A stretch of DNA of 64,000 nucleotides from Klebsormidium nitens. Its lineage: Eukaryota; Streptophyta; Klebsormidiophyceae; Klebsormidiales; Klebsormidiaceae. How positions within the stretch are numbered: position 1 is the stretch's first letter; every line of letters begins with the position of its first letter. The notes beneath the pieces were generated by a model. That model was given only the letters and a program-made list of their open reading frames with translations. It was not told where the DNA came from and made no database searches. The stretch lies in contig DF237011.1 of NCBI GenBank assembly GCA_000708835.1, forward strand, positions 124,001 to 188,000, in the 5' to 3' direction. Positions 33,508 through 45,883 of this stretch are shown piece after piece. The position numbers were made by a program, and so were the translations under genes.

Positions 33508-36500
33508 ATGGGGACGGATCGACGAGCAAAGAACCCTGTGCAGGCGTTTGTGTGGTGGGTGAAAAAGCAGCCCCCCAAAGTGAAGGCGCTCCTAGGGACC
33601 CTTGCGGGGATTGTTGCTCTGATCTTTCTGAGGTTGGTTGTGGATGACCATGACAACCTGTTTGTGGCGGCGGAGGCTATTCATGCGGTGGGAATCGCTG
33701 TCCTGATCTACAAGCTCATGAAGGAAAAGACATGCGCAGGTGAGTATATTAGCCAGCTCCTCCAAGCTCTCCTTCATATCCATTTCTTTTCTCATATATA
33801 TAAGATCTCTCTGTTTTTTAGCTTGTAAAACAAAAAGCACCCGTATTTTTGTTGGACCGCTCTCAGCTCTTTTGGCACCTTCTGGTTTTCTACAGGCCAC
33901 AGTCCTGCGGTTCTCTTGTCATTTTGCTCTTCTTTTTAGTGTGTATCCCTATCTGCGTCCATTGGCTGATGAGATGTGCATTTGGCTGCCTTTGCAAGCA
34001 CTCCTGGTTCATTTCTCATCTGAGTGAAGTCAGCTGCCAGTGGTCTAAGAAACTGGCTTCTTGCGCTCTCAATTCTTTTGAACTGCTGCGCATACCTTTC
34101 TTGTGATTGCATGCATAAGTACTGTCCCTATGTGAAGTCTCTGCAGACATGGTTGTCATGAGCTGTTTTCCTCAAGATTTCAGATCCCTCGGCAGTCTAC
34201 TCATTCGCTTAGTTGAGCAAATTCTTCCCAGACCACCTGGTTTGATTGCAAGTGTTGCAATCTAGGGTTTTATGTGCAAAACTGCTGGAAACCCAGCCTC
34301 ATTGGGGATGGCATCCTGGGTGCATTGTGATTGGGAGGTCTCTAGTCCATCTGTCATTGATAAGGTCAAGGAGGAGGGTGGGGTTAGCTTGGTGATGAGG
34401 GTGGGTTCAGGTTCGAATGCTTGGGTTCGAATTTTACTTTGTCCTTGCACTAAACATAAGAATTTTTCCATAGTATCACTTCTTATGGTAAGTGGTCCTG
34501 TTCAAGAGAAAAGCTCCGTAGCAGCATGGCTTGGTTGCGTTTCCTCCCGTTTCTTCTTGTGTCGCCTTGTCTTACATGGTCATAGGTTGAAAGCAGCGCA
34601 ATCCTGGTGTATCGTCAACAAAAGCATCACTTGAATGTCCTTGTTCGGCTGCAGTGCCCTAGCTTGGCTGCCGGCTTTGAGCATGCTATGTGTGGTCTCA
34701 GGTATCACACTTTTGGTGATTTTTTTTCTGAGATGTTTCTGATAATCGGACATGGTGGTGTTCTTTCAATCAGGGACGTTTTGGAATACTCTCTCTTTTA
34801 TATGAGCCTGGCCAATTCGCGCCACTCTTTGGCGGTCTCATTTGCTGATATATGCACTATCCTGACCTTTGTGGACAAAGACGTGTGCACAAACCACCAT
34901 TGCTGTGGTGGAACGCTTCTCTTTGACTTGTCTTCATTTCACGCACTTCGTGGGAGTTCCTTTTAAGTTCGCAGTGTTCTGAGCAGACGACCCTTCTGCG
35001 TGAGGCAAGCATAAACCAGGACCACTGACTTTCCTTCATATGGGCGCTTCTTTGGCACACAGAATCAAAATATTGTTTGAGCCGAGGCGGAAGACACTAT
35101 TCGCACTTCAACGATGCCATTTCTTAAGTCCAAGTAAGTTTTCGTTTGGAATGCATTGTTGTACTGGCGATCTATTTGGCGACGCGGCTCTAGTGCAGCC
35201 ATGGTGACTGGAGAACCGGCCTCTATTAAACTCACACTCTAGGCTCTTGCAAGTGATTGTGCATTATTCCAAAACCACGGATCTTCCCACCTCCATGTCC
35301 TTCTCCGCAGGCCTGTCTCAGATTTGCCGAGAGCTCATAACAATCTTGTAGCCACACCGGCTCTACTTCATCGTAGTCATGGAGCACCAGCCTTAGTGAC
35401 ACTAGAGATCAAACCCCCAGAAACCATGACTGCCTTCGTTCCTCAGAACAAAGACTTTCCCCGTGCAGGCTCCTCTTTGTGAAGAGCTAGGATCTGACGG
35501 CAACCTTCTTAGCCGCATGGCTGTACTGCGGCGCAGTGATGGAGAAGCAAATCTCATGACAGCTCCCGGAAATCCTCAATTGGTTCATTCCTCAAAACGA
35601 AGACTCCTATTGTGCGGGCCTCTCCCTGAAGAGTTAGGAGCTGACGGTGACCTTCCTAGCCACGCGGCTGGCAGCATGGTCACGAAAGATCGACTTTTAC
35701 CAAGATTCAAATCCTAGGTTTCCAAAGTGTCGAAGCATCATTTCAAGAGCAACAATCTATCTTCGCAGGCCTGTCTCTGAAGTGCAAGGAGCTGACTGCG
35801 ATCTTCTTGGCGACGCGGTTCTACTCCAGCGTGGTGATAAGTGTACTGGTTATCTTCGAGAATTTTGTGCTATTTTGTAGGAACTAACGACTTTCTCCCT
35901 GCAGGCCTGTCTCTGAAGAGCCAGGAGCTGACGGCGATCTTCCTAGTCACGCGACTTTACCGCAGCGCGGTCTTGAAGCACGGCATCTACCAGAGTCAAA
36001 CTTTAAGGATTGAAGAAAGTATTAAAGCATCTTTTGACAACAGCAAATCCTGTCTGCAGGCCTCTCGTTGAAGAGCCAGGAGCTGACGGCGATTTTCCTG
36101 GCGACGCGGCTCTACTGCAGCGTGGTCGCGAAATAGCGACATCTTACCAGAATATAGATCCTAGGCTTCCAGCTTCTTTCAAAGAACTGCAAAATTCTCT
36201 CCGCAGGCCTGTCTCTGAAGAGCCAGGAGCTGACAGCGATCTTCTTGGCGACGCGGCTGTACTGAGCCTCTTCATTCCCTCATTGACTTCTTAAGAACCA
36301 GGAAGTATAGGCTCCCAGAAAGTCAAATCTTTTCGGTATTGAATTTGAAGACATCTGCTGTGCAGGCCTGTCTCTGAAGAGCCAGGAGCTGACGGCGATC
36401 TTCTTGGCGACGCGGCTCTACTGCAGCGTGGTCATGGAGTACGACATCCACACGATCCTGGACTTGTGCACTTTCGCGACCACCGGATGGGTCATCTACA

Positions 36501-39482
36501 TGATGCGCTTCAAGCTCAGGGCCACGCTCATGAACGACCTCGACAACCTCAAGCTCTACTATGTTGTGAGTGTCGCACCAGCACCCGTGCTGCCCAACCG
36601 AGTCTAGACTGAGGTTGTGTATTACTAGGTGTTGCTGAGGACTTGCTTCACACTTTATTGACCCTTACACAATACCGGGTGTTTGATGTTTGACTGGTCG
36701 GCTGCCTAAAACCCTGCACAGCGGTTGTGTGGTGCTTCGCTCGCATTCGCAACATACTCGCATGCTTTCCTCGCTACCCTTTTCCTTTCTTATCACATGA
36801 TGATCAACTGAAGTAGGACACTTCAAAGCCCTTATGACTCTCAGGTGCCAGCTCCGACCTTGATGAGCAAAACGCCGCGCTACTTCGTGCTCTTTCTAGC
36901 CTTTCAAGCCTCACCTCTCGGACTTTGGCCCTTCAGATGGTGACGCCAGCGCTTCTGGCGGTGGCGCTCTTGGTGCATTGCGGCAGAAACCACAACCGGC
37001 AAAAGGACTTTTAGAACCCGAACACGAAGAATCTTGTAACTTCGCGAAAGTCATGCGGACTGCGAGCTCGAGGTTGACAAAGACATTTTATATTCGTAGC
37101 TGCTCCCGTGCCTTGCGCTGGCCGCGCTGGTGCATCCAAGCTCGAATGACAACCTAAACCAACTCTCCTTCTAAATCCGAAAGAAGACGTCAAAAAAGGG
37201 AAAACCGACATTGCCTGACATTACTCGAACGTCGGCTCCGCAGCTACTTCCGTGCCTGGCGCTGGCGGCTCTGGTGCATCCAAGCACGAGCCACAACCTG
37301 GTGAACCGGATACTGTGGGCCTTCTGCGTCTACCTCGAGGCGGTCAGCGTGCTGCCACAGCTGCGGGTGATGCAAAATACCAAGGTGAGCTGTTGCAGCA
37401 TTCCTCATTTCCTTCTTTCTTTCCTTGGACCAAAGTTGTGTCCAGTTCTCATCAATCGAAAATGCTTTCAATGGCGCTCCTTGTAAGGATTAAGGGTTTC
37501 AGCAAGGATTCCACCCTGTCTCTTGCTTTTAGTTCTCTGTGCATCTTTCTACGGGTCTTCATTTCGGTCTACACCTCCGTGCTTCGTCTCAGAGACGTTG
37601 CTTCCGCCTCCTCTCCCTATCTCTCTCGGTTCCTTAGCCGTTTCCGGTCCTGTCGTTTGTTCGACGAAGCTTCCGGTTGTCCCGTTAGGCAACTTGAGGA
37701 TTGGAAGCAGGAAAGTGCTCTTCACCTAGACACCTTCAGAAGTAGGTTTTAACGGGTCTCGTCGTTTAGACTTTGCTACTGAACCCACGGGGCAATGCTA
37801 GGGCTACCATAGTCCGGTTCCGGCCGGATGTATTCCAGGTTGCCTGTCACCTTGAGTCACTTGGGTAGCTCGCCTGTTCGATACATCCGCCCGCCCGTTG
37901 ATCGAGCGACGAAGTGCTCCAAAGATAGGCTCGCGCTTCCACGTGCTTCTGCATCACAGCGTGAAGACTTTGCTCAGCAGTCACTGCAGCAGCCAACTGT
38001 GACACCAATTCCAGGTCCTCGAGCTCCGATGAGAACGGCGTCAGAGACCTCGGTGTACACGGTTCTGTAAAAGGAGGGGGCCAAGTTGAAACCACTAGGC
38101 AGAACCGTTGGAAGGAAATTTTTGAACCCAACTGGAAACGGCCTGCCCAGAACGGCATGATTAAGGAAATAACGCTTTTCATTTGGTTCCGCAGGTGGTA
38201 GAGCCTTTCACCGCGCACTACGTCTTTGCGCTCGGCATCGCAAGGTTCCTCAGTTGCGCGCACTGGGTGCTGCAGGTGGGTCCGCCTTCGAACAGTTCTC
38301 CACGATTTCCTCACTTGTCGTCCTCAGTGTTGTTGGTTTGCCGCGATTCCCTTGCCGTACTCTGAAAGCAGTTGCCCCCTCTATCGAAACTTGATGTGAT
38401 TCGTATGCTGACGGCTTATAGCATTGGCCCTCCATGCTTGGCCGGTAGTGAGCGGGCGGAGCCTCGTGGCCCCCCTCCATCTCTTTGCATCAGAGTGCAT
38501 CAAATTGAACGATTCACTGGAGAGTGGTTGAAGACGCGGATCGTGAGACGGTCGTTCAGCACGTTATCGCTCTGACTTCAGGAGCTGACGTCAGCCGAGC
38601 TTCCTTGTGCAGGTGATTGACGGGAACAGCTTCCTGCTGACGGTGCTGGGCACGGGGCTTTGGCCGGTCGCGGTGCTGCTAAGCGAGATCGTGCAGACCT
38701 TCATTCTGGCGGACTTCTGCTACTACTACGTCAAGAGGTGAGCAGAGCGGATACCCACATGTTTCTTTCAGTTCGCCACTTTTGCCCTGTGCCGGGATTT
38801 GCGTTTTGATTCCGGAAAGCAGGACTGCAGAGCCAACGCGTGCAGAGCTTCATCCGCGAGGACTTTTGCTACTGCTACGTCAAGAGGTGAACACAGCATA
38901 TTTGGTCTCATTTTTCTTCACTTGGCCTCTTTGCGTGGTGTCACGGTTTGTGTTCTTACCTTTCAGAAACTTGAGGATTGCGGGATGTACTTCGTGCTGC
39001 CGAGCATGCTTGTGCAGATTTCGATCTCAAAGCTAGCAGAGATTGCAGAGCAAATCCTATTGTAGGCTTTGTTCTTACGTTCCCTGCTGAATTTCGATTG
39101 CAAGTGGGTCTGGGGGGTTGCCCTGACCCTGATGAGTGGGTGCCTCCGTTCCTTTCATCGCCATGCGGCTATGCAGTTGCACTTGGGTTTTCTTCGTAGT
39201 CAAGTGGAAACGTTTAAGACGGAAGCTTGTTGCGGACTGTATCCTTGATCTCCATATAAAGCAGTGAATAATAAGACGCCAAGCTGGCGGCATCTTAAGA
39301 AGCGATCTGGATCGTTAATGGGCTCGATCTCGAGATAACTGGATTCCTGGTGGACTCAGCTTGACTTCAAAAGCCTTTCTCTTCTGGATCTGACCGTTGT
39401 CAATGCTGAACCGCGTTATCTGCTCTGTTGCAGTCTCGTGGAGGGTCAAATGATGGTCCGGCTACCATCAGGCATTGTCTAA
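33508..39482 (+). CDS. ER lumen protein retaining receptor-like protein (ERD2-like, long N-terminus)
   Basis: Six exons: 33508-33739, 36366-36565, 37244-37384, 38195-38275, 38613-38737 and 39434-39482; phases agree, 275 aa. The N-terminal extension (MGTDRRAKNPVQAFVWWVKK, then a helix) marks the plant ERD2-like (ERP) subfamily rather than canonical ERD2. The KDEL-receptor fold follows: NLFVAAEAIHAVGIAVLIYK, LSLKSQELTAIFLATRLYCS, HPSTSHNLVNRILWAFCVYL, EAVSVLPQLRVMQNTK, EPFTAHYVFALGIARFLSC and SEIVQTFILADFCYYYVK. The conserved tail is EGQMMVRLPSGIV. Canonical receptors retrieve K/HDEL proteins from Golgi to ER; ligand binding by the ERP subfamily is not established, so the exact role is inferred. 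Acceptors of exons 2, 3 and 6 and the donor of exon 5 are each duplicated within introns or the 3' flank. Confidence 0.95.
35165..36440 (+). repeat. Acceptor-side exon-edge tandem array, ERD2-like exon 2 (about nine copies)
   Basis: Copies of acceptor plus the first 60-70 bp of exon 2 (GCCTGTCTCTGAAGAGCCAG, encoding LSLKSQELTAIFLATRLYCS) begin near 35312, 35469, 35613, 35770, 35906, 36057, 36207 and the true exon at 36366. A partial exon-only fragment is at 35170-35200. Spacing is about 140-157 bp, and similarity rises toward the true exon. The 35770 and 35906 copies remain open for about 35 and 50 codons; the 36057 and 36207 copies hit stops soon after the copied part. Confidence 0.92.
36935..37175 (+). 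repeat. Acceptor-side copies of ERD2-like exon 3
   Basis: A close copy starts at 37100 after ATTCGTAG and encodes LLPCLALAALVHPSSNDNLN before a stop at 37171 (true exon: LLPCLALAALVHPSTSHNLV). An older copy at about 36938-36995 encodes MVTPALLAVALLVHCGRNHN. Confidence 0.88.
38700..39040 (+). repeat. Donor-side copies of ERD2-like exon 5 end
   Basis: The true exon end (VQTFILADFCYYYVK, donor AG|GTGAGC at 38738) is repeated at 38840-38886 as VQSFIREDFCYCYVK with donor AG|GTGAAC. A weaker third copy of the preceding part (CGTGCTGCCGAGC...GTGCAG) lies at about 38995-39035. Confidence 0.82.
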
Positions 39483-39865
39483 AGGGTTTGGAAAGACGAG
39501 AGAAACAGAATTTTGGGGCGACATTGAGGAAAAGCAGAACTTTGTAGGGGTTCGCCGTCTGCCTGTGCTGAAATGTTGAGAAACTTGGTCTTGAACGTGG
39601 ATCGACTTTCGAAGACATATCCGAGCTACTTTTGCGGAATCCATCACAAAGTCGGGAACTCATACATTTGCCACCTGTCAACTTTGCAGCACAATTGAAG
39701 GCCAAATGCTTGTCCGGCTACCCACATAGGCGAAAGTCGGGATATGGTAGATCGGGCTAGCTTTCCCATCACGAGGTACGTAGGACGAGATTGCCTGCCT
39801 AAAAAAGTTTGAAACTACTACGGACGAGAGAATGAAATGCTAGTCTGGCTTCAGTTAACGTCACT
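39428..39865 (+). repeat. Duplicated terminal exon of the ERD2-like gene
   Basis: The true last exon (39434-39482, SLVEGQMMVRLPSGIV) is followed by a full copy with acceptor CTTTGCAG and exon 39690-39729. This reads STIEGQMLVRLPT and then TAG in the same splice phase. A third, degraded copy (EMLVWLQ) is near 39838-39862. Confidence 0.88.
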
Positions 39866-39869
39866 TGAA

Positions 39870-41830
39870 ACCATCGACACGGGTGCCTACCGAATCACAC
39901 GATTCTTGAATCATGCGAACATTTATTGAGGGTCACGATCACAGCGGCTTTCAAGTCTGATGCATGTGGCTCGCGGCGGGGAAATATTATTGTCAGCGAG
40001 TGAGTCGATACTGCTATTATCCCGAGCGTCGAATACTACATGCATCATGTGACTTGTGACTCGGACATTGGTGGATTTTGCGCCGCTAGCACTGCGCGCG
40101 CCGGCGACTTGGAAGGTATCATTTGTTACATTATGCATCCGATCTGGCATCATAACTTAGTAAGAAGCATCCGTGCATGATTCGAATTTCGTGCGGTCGC
40201 GCACAAGCAACCTGAACCTGCGAGTCTAGAGGCAAAAAGTTGAAAAATCCGTGCGCAATAGGGAGTTTCGCGCCGAGTCGCGTATGCGTGTACTCACGGC
40301 GATTTTTACCCGCAGAATTGCCATTTTTTGATGTTTAAGATCATATTTGACATGGTCGGTATCATATGTGGGTCAAATTGGACGATGTAAAATGTTGGAG
40401 TTCATGGGGAGGGCGTATACAAGAGATTGACCGGAGGGTTTGGTCCAAATAATTTTTTCGACCGACTTATGGCAGCTTTTCGGCCAGATTTTGACTTTTG
40501 CCCCGTGTACGGGCGATTTTGACCTCCGAAAACGGCTAAGTCCCGAATTTTTACACTGAATCGAAAACCGCCGTACGACTCGCCGGCGGTAATTCGAAAA
40601 TTCACCGCCGCGCTCGACTCAAACAAATAACGAAGAATCTACCGCGAACAAAAAAGAATTCCCAGGTTGCTTGTGGCGCAGTGAGCATGCGCGGCATACG
40701 TCCACATGCACTCGGAACATGTGCTCACTAGGTACGGCCTCAGGCTGCCGCGGCAGGACTGAGCGCTGTGCCAGGCCTCGGATGCATGGCCGGCTAAATA
40801 TAGAGGGCCACGCGCGTGTGAAATATGCATGAAAATAACATATGCCATCGAGAATGAAGGTTTTATGGCCACGGTCGGACACTGATCAGTGCATGCGCCA
40901 CGATCCGACATGGTCACTATATCACAATCGGGTGACTGTCATGCATGAGCCCGTCGAGTCCCTGCACCGGCTTCACCATGATACCGTCATGCAGTGGCCC
41001 ATGCGCACATCGCCTGTCGTGAGTGACGTCATGCGTCAATGTACGTACTAACATCAGGCTTGCATGTCCTGCAATTCGCAGATTTCTAATTCAGTCCATG
41101 CATTGTTACGACGACGCCCGCTGTATCTTTTGAATCCAGACAGTTGAACCAAAGCTAAGACAGATTGATCCGATCTGCAACCTATTTCCTTAGGAACACC
41201 CGACCTGTATGGGATGAACACCCGACTTGAAACGTGCCCGCTAGTTGGAGACTCGCTCAAAGACAGGCGAATGGCCCGTGGTCAGGTCATCCTGCAGGGA
41301 CAGAAATCCGAACCTCATCACTGATTCTCAACAGAGGATGTCACAGCTACGTGGATCGGCTCCGGCAATTATAGGCTCTCGTCTCCTACTAACGAATCAA
41401 GGAACAACCCAGGCAAGTCCGAAGTCTGCAATGGCGTCCCGATTACCAGCACCTTCCAACAGGGACTCCTGAATCCTAAATGTCTGAGACCCTATAAGTA
41501 TGCAACATCCCTAAACCACTAAACCCCAGAATAGTAAAACCTGGGAGACACTGCCCGGATTACCTGTTGAATGAAGTCGATAACGGCAAATGGCCATCCC
41601 TTTGACATGGTGGCGCATCTTTTGAATGGAAAACCACATGACGAGTGACAGCCCAAGTTTCACGAGCTACATCCCTGGCAACATTCAGCGGGTACTGCAA
41701 TCAGCATCTCATTGTCGTCCTACTGTCTTGCGTAAGTAGGCCGAAGTGCGCCAGACTAGATTGACTTTCAATTCTGCTCGATTTCGGGATTAGGACGAGG
41801 TTCGAACCTGTCCTCGGGCATTCCGCCGTG
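39870..41830. other. Intergenic region without recognised genes
   Basis: About 2 kb. It contains palindromic CATGCATG and GATC words, a single TGACGTCA at 41024, and no coding exon that could be supported on either strand. Confidence 0.4.
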
Positions 41831-41949
41831 CGTGACTTCGAGTTTTTTTTGTCTTCAAGACCGTTCAGAAGGCATTCTGGACTGCCTTACCTCGCTCCTT
41901 TGGGCTTATGGCTTCTCCCGCCCAGCTCGCGCAGCTATTCTGCCGCGCC

Positions 41950-42410
41950 TGGTTGCGAGTCGCCTGCGCGATCGTGGCTACCTGCAAGGAGAACGACAAA
42001 GACGAGTCAGACAGGCCTTTTGGAACACATTTGCCCTCTGCGAAGACGATTATGCCGCCTCCTTATCGCTTCGAAAGGCCCTGTGGCCGCTTCTCGCGAA
42101 GCGTGCAGGCTCATTGCCGCCTGTGAGAATAAGAGCGGCCAGGAATCAGGCAATGCCTTCAAGTATAGACCGCTCCTTCCGCAGACACCTTTCTCGATCG
42201 GATTGCCCCGAAGCTGGTCCGGAAATTCGCCGGCGCGATCGTGGCTACCTGCGCAAGAAAAGACGGAGAGGAATTGACAGGGCCTTCCAGGATAAACTGG
42301 CCTTTTGCAAAGACAGATTTGCTGGAATCTATTACAAGGCCCTGTAACCGAATGGTATTGGCCCTCGTGATCGTGGCTACCTGCGAGAGAAATGACGGAG
42401 AGGGACGGAG
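41950..42410 (-). repeat. Acceptor-side repeats in the coiled-coil remnant
   Basis: On the minus strand the block CTTGCGCAG|GTAGCCACGATCGCG (acceptor plus VATIA) occurs ending near 42382, 42252 and 41984. A weaker intermediate copy lies near 42120. Spacing is about 130 bp or a multiple. Confidence 0.7.
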
Positions 42411-42963
42411 ATCTAGGGCCTTCCACTTTTTACAAGAAGGTGTGCAGTTAATGCACAAACTGGAAAAAGGTGGATATCCGACCCTCTGCATCTGATCCTC
42501 CTGTAACGTCCTCAACTTTCCCACGCAAAACTCCGGCTCCTAATCCAGACCTTCTTGAAAGGGAGCGAGGAATTGATTGGTTCTCGCAGAACTTAAGTCA
42601 CCCGGCGGCGCAGCAGGATCACCTGATTCTTGTACACTGTTTTCCTAAGCGCGAGCAGATTTCGGTTACCTCGATAAAACAGAGACCAGCTTGTCTCAGC
42701 GAGATCCGGTCACCTGTTGGTGTAGCAGCGCCGTCTTTTCCCCGTAAAAAGCCACGTCGGCCTCGGACGGCGCCACCCGCCAGACCGCTCACGTCAGGCG
42801 GCGCCGAGAGGGACACGTGTCACGGGACGACGACGGTGTTCCACTAGAGCGGGGATGCTAACGTGGCACGAGGGGTGCCCTTCTTCCGGGCCCTCCGCTC
42901 CATGCGCAGCCGGACGTCGAGCGGAAAAAGCTTTGTTTTATCGCGAGCAGCCGCGCTCCGTGT

Positions 42964-43055
42964 TTCGGCTTTCTGTTTTCCGCTTACCGCTTCCCGCTTC
43001 CGGCTTCTCGCTTTCCGCTTTCCGCTTTCCGCTTTCCGTTTTTCGTTTTCCGATG
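42964..43055. repeat. Short tandem repeat of CTTTCCG type
   Basis: Imperfect repeats of a 7-bp unit (CTTTCCG with variants). The last four units are nearly exact. Confidence 0.85.
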
Positions 43056-45675
43056 TTCCATTTTCCCCAACCTAGGCGCGTGCGCTCGCCAGGGTTGGTC
43101 CTCTCCCGGCTGCAATGCGTTGCTCGCTGCGAGAGCGGAATAGAAGGGGCCTTAGAGAATGAAAAGCGAATAGCACACAGAAGCGTCAAGGGTGGACAAA
43201 ACGCTGGACGGAAGGTGAACGGACCGGTGTTCGAGAAGGGGCGGGAGTAGAGCGCCTGAACTTTGGAAACGAAATCAATTGATGGTTTGAAGTCCGGGAT
43301 AATCGAACAGTTCGCAAATTCGTGTTTTGTAAGTGATAGCGAAAACGGAAAGCAGAAGGGAACAGTACGCAGGACGCAGCAGGTATCAGAAGGGCTTGAA
43401 AACGGACAGAACATGGAATGCAAGGGCTTTCAACTAGGATGAGCTGCTCGTCCTACGCAGGGCGGCTTTTGTCCTGTAGAAGCGCCTGTACCGCTCACGA
43501 CGCTCATCGTCTTGACAATAGCCCTTTCGCGAAAGGCTTCGATTCGTCGTCTCTCACCTCACCGCGTATGCCCGCTCTAGTTGCTCCAACCGCTCCCTCC
43601 CCGGTCCTGAACGCCCGAGTTTCCCACCCCTAGATTCAGCTGCGGCTCCCTCTCGACCAGTTCGACTTTCTGCCGATTGATCTCAGACGTGCGCGCTCGC
43701 GCTCGAGATGCGCTCGACGTTCTTGACGTGCTCGAGCTCGCGTGCGCTGCTGAGGGCACGTCTGGTGTGGGCGGAGCTCGTGCTTGAGACACGTGGCGGC
43801 CTGAGATTGGGCACTGAGGTCGGCGGTGGTCCTGATGAACTTGGGGGACAAGGTCGCGGCTTTCTGGCCGTCGATCTGCGCGGGAAGAGAAGGAAGTTGG
43901 GAGGAACGAATCCTGGCGGTTGGATGGTCAATGGTACCGTGAGCGGATTGGTAGAGTCATTTCGAGCCTTGCCCACAAATGAGCCTCTTCATACTGTGTG
44001 AAACCCTGCCAATTTGTTCGACCCGATTGGTCCAAACAACCGACCTGGAATATCAGAAGCCATACAATGGCGATCGAAAGATTCGTCGCTGTCCCCTGCC
44101 AATACTGGTCAGTGCCTTCCGTGCGAAAAGCAACTAAAGCGTTCCTTCCGTTTGCGCACCTGTGGGAGCGCGCGAGCGGATTTTTCCTCGTGCAGCTTCG
44201 CAGCCTCCGTCCTCCCGTGCTCAAACCTCGCGCATCTCTGCGCGCAGTTGGTTGAAGTCGGCCGCGCTCGGCCGCGGCCGCCTGGTAACCGCCCTCGCGG
44301 CCGGCTTGTCGCTGCTCGCGCGCCACTTTCGGACCTGCGAAGCGACGTAAGAGGAGCGGTTGCAAAATACCTTCCGTTTTCATTGCAGGCGCTCGAATAC
44401 GCAGAGCGTCGGGAGAGCGGGTGACGACTATTCCTGAGCTCATTCCCCGCACTCAGCAACCGCTGAAAGTATCCAAAAGGAGAGGGGTTGGCTTTCGGGC
44501 GATTTATAAGCTCTGGCTCATGAGCTTCGCCCGTCTACTAAGCCCAGTCGACAAGCTTCGAAAACAAAGAAGTGGTTCTAGACGGTACAGCTACGTAAAT
44601 AGCTGGTCGGTTGGACGTCACCAAGGCACCGAATGGACTCGTTTCACTCGTGATTTTGCCCCACTACTATCCAGCGAGGCATTGCCAACGCTGCGGCCGT
44701 ACAATTAGCTAAGATGACTTAGCTTCACGCATCGAGGCACTGAAGACATATATGCACCATTCACGAAAGCGGCGTTAGGTTCCAAGAAGAACCGGCGGTG
44801 GTTGCCTGCAGATATTGTGTAGGTTCTTTCATCAATGAAATGGTCTTCCGTTTCCGCTCCAAGGTTGCTCCGTTGCTACTCACCTCTGCCTCCAGCTCGC
44901 CCACTCTAGTCCGGAATCCGGTTTCAGTTCCGCTGGTGCAGCTCGAAAAGCGGCGGCCGCAGTCGCGGCTCGAAGGCGCTTGGCTCTCCCCATACGCCAC
45001 TTGGAGCTGCTTCGCAAGGGCGGCGACCTGGACAGCAGGGGTTAACGGACAGGTTAAGGAATGTTTATAACGGGTCCAAAAGAGGTTTATAACCTTTTCA
45101 TGAAGGGCCTTCTTCCGGATTCAAGGAAAGACTGATTTAAAATCACTCGTCCCAGAGGCGTGCTCCATGGGACGAACGATACTCGAATGACGTTGGAATG
45201 ATAGGGCGGTGCAAAATGAAAATTGACTCTTAGACCTTAACAGAAGCGACGAGAGCGCTCAGTCAGAACTTGCTTCAAAGCAGGACTCATGATGAACACG
45301 CTGGTGAAAGTAATCTCCAGCGACTTTGACAAACCCAGGCCGCAAGCATCACAGGATAGCACGTTTTGGCGTTGACTGACAAGCTTACGGCAAGACAGGA
45401 CACCTTATTCGGAGATTCGGAATCTTAATTTCAAGGGACCTGACCAACTTGCAAGATCGAGACGTTTCATTGAAGCAGACTCCATCTTGATTAAGAACTG
45501 CTGCTTGCACAGACAACTGAGACAGGGCGACCAAGTTGAAACAAGGACAAAGCGAGTGCCGGAGTCAAAAGATCGGGAAAGGAGGCAGCCAGCGGCCCGC
45601 AAGGATCACTACAACGAAAAGTCGGGGGACGTGGAAACGACCTTACCTGCGGCACGGGGAGCCCCTTCGCGTTGC

Positions 45676-45745
45676 CAACCAGCTGCTGTCTGACGTCACC
45701 CTACGTTGCTACCCAGCTGCTGTCTGACGTTGCGGTACGTGCTGA
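45676..45745 (-). repeat. Direct repeat of a coiled-coil exon fragment
   Basis: The segment GTTGC(C/T)A(A/C)CCAGCTGCTGTCTGACGT occurs twice about 36 bp apart. On the minus strand both encode RQQL(G/V)-type peptide after GTCAGACAGC. One copy leads to the donor CCGCAG|GTAAGG. Confidence 0.65.
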
Positions 45746-45865
45746 CCGTCTGCAGGTTGACGTCACCTCGTCGGGCCCCCGCGGTGTCGCGGCCGCCTCT
45801 CTCCCCGTCCCGCCTTGCCGCACGTGCGCCACCTCAGCGCGCGCTTCGTGCAGCTCTTTCTCCGT

Positions 45866-45883
45866 GCGCGCGCGCGCGCGCGC
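45866..45883. repeat. CG dinucleotide microsatellite
   Basis: An uninterrupted alternating GC tract of about 18 bp, inside a stretch that on the minus strand reads as an Arg-Ala repeat. Confidence 0.9.

Noticed and set aside
41785-41825. tRNA-like T-loop GGTTCGAACC
   Set aside because: The flanks do not form acceptor, D or anticodon stems; the motif is just a local palindrome.
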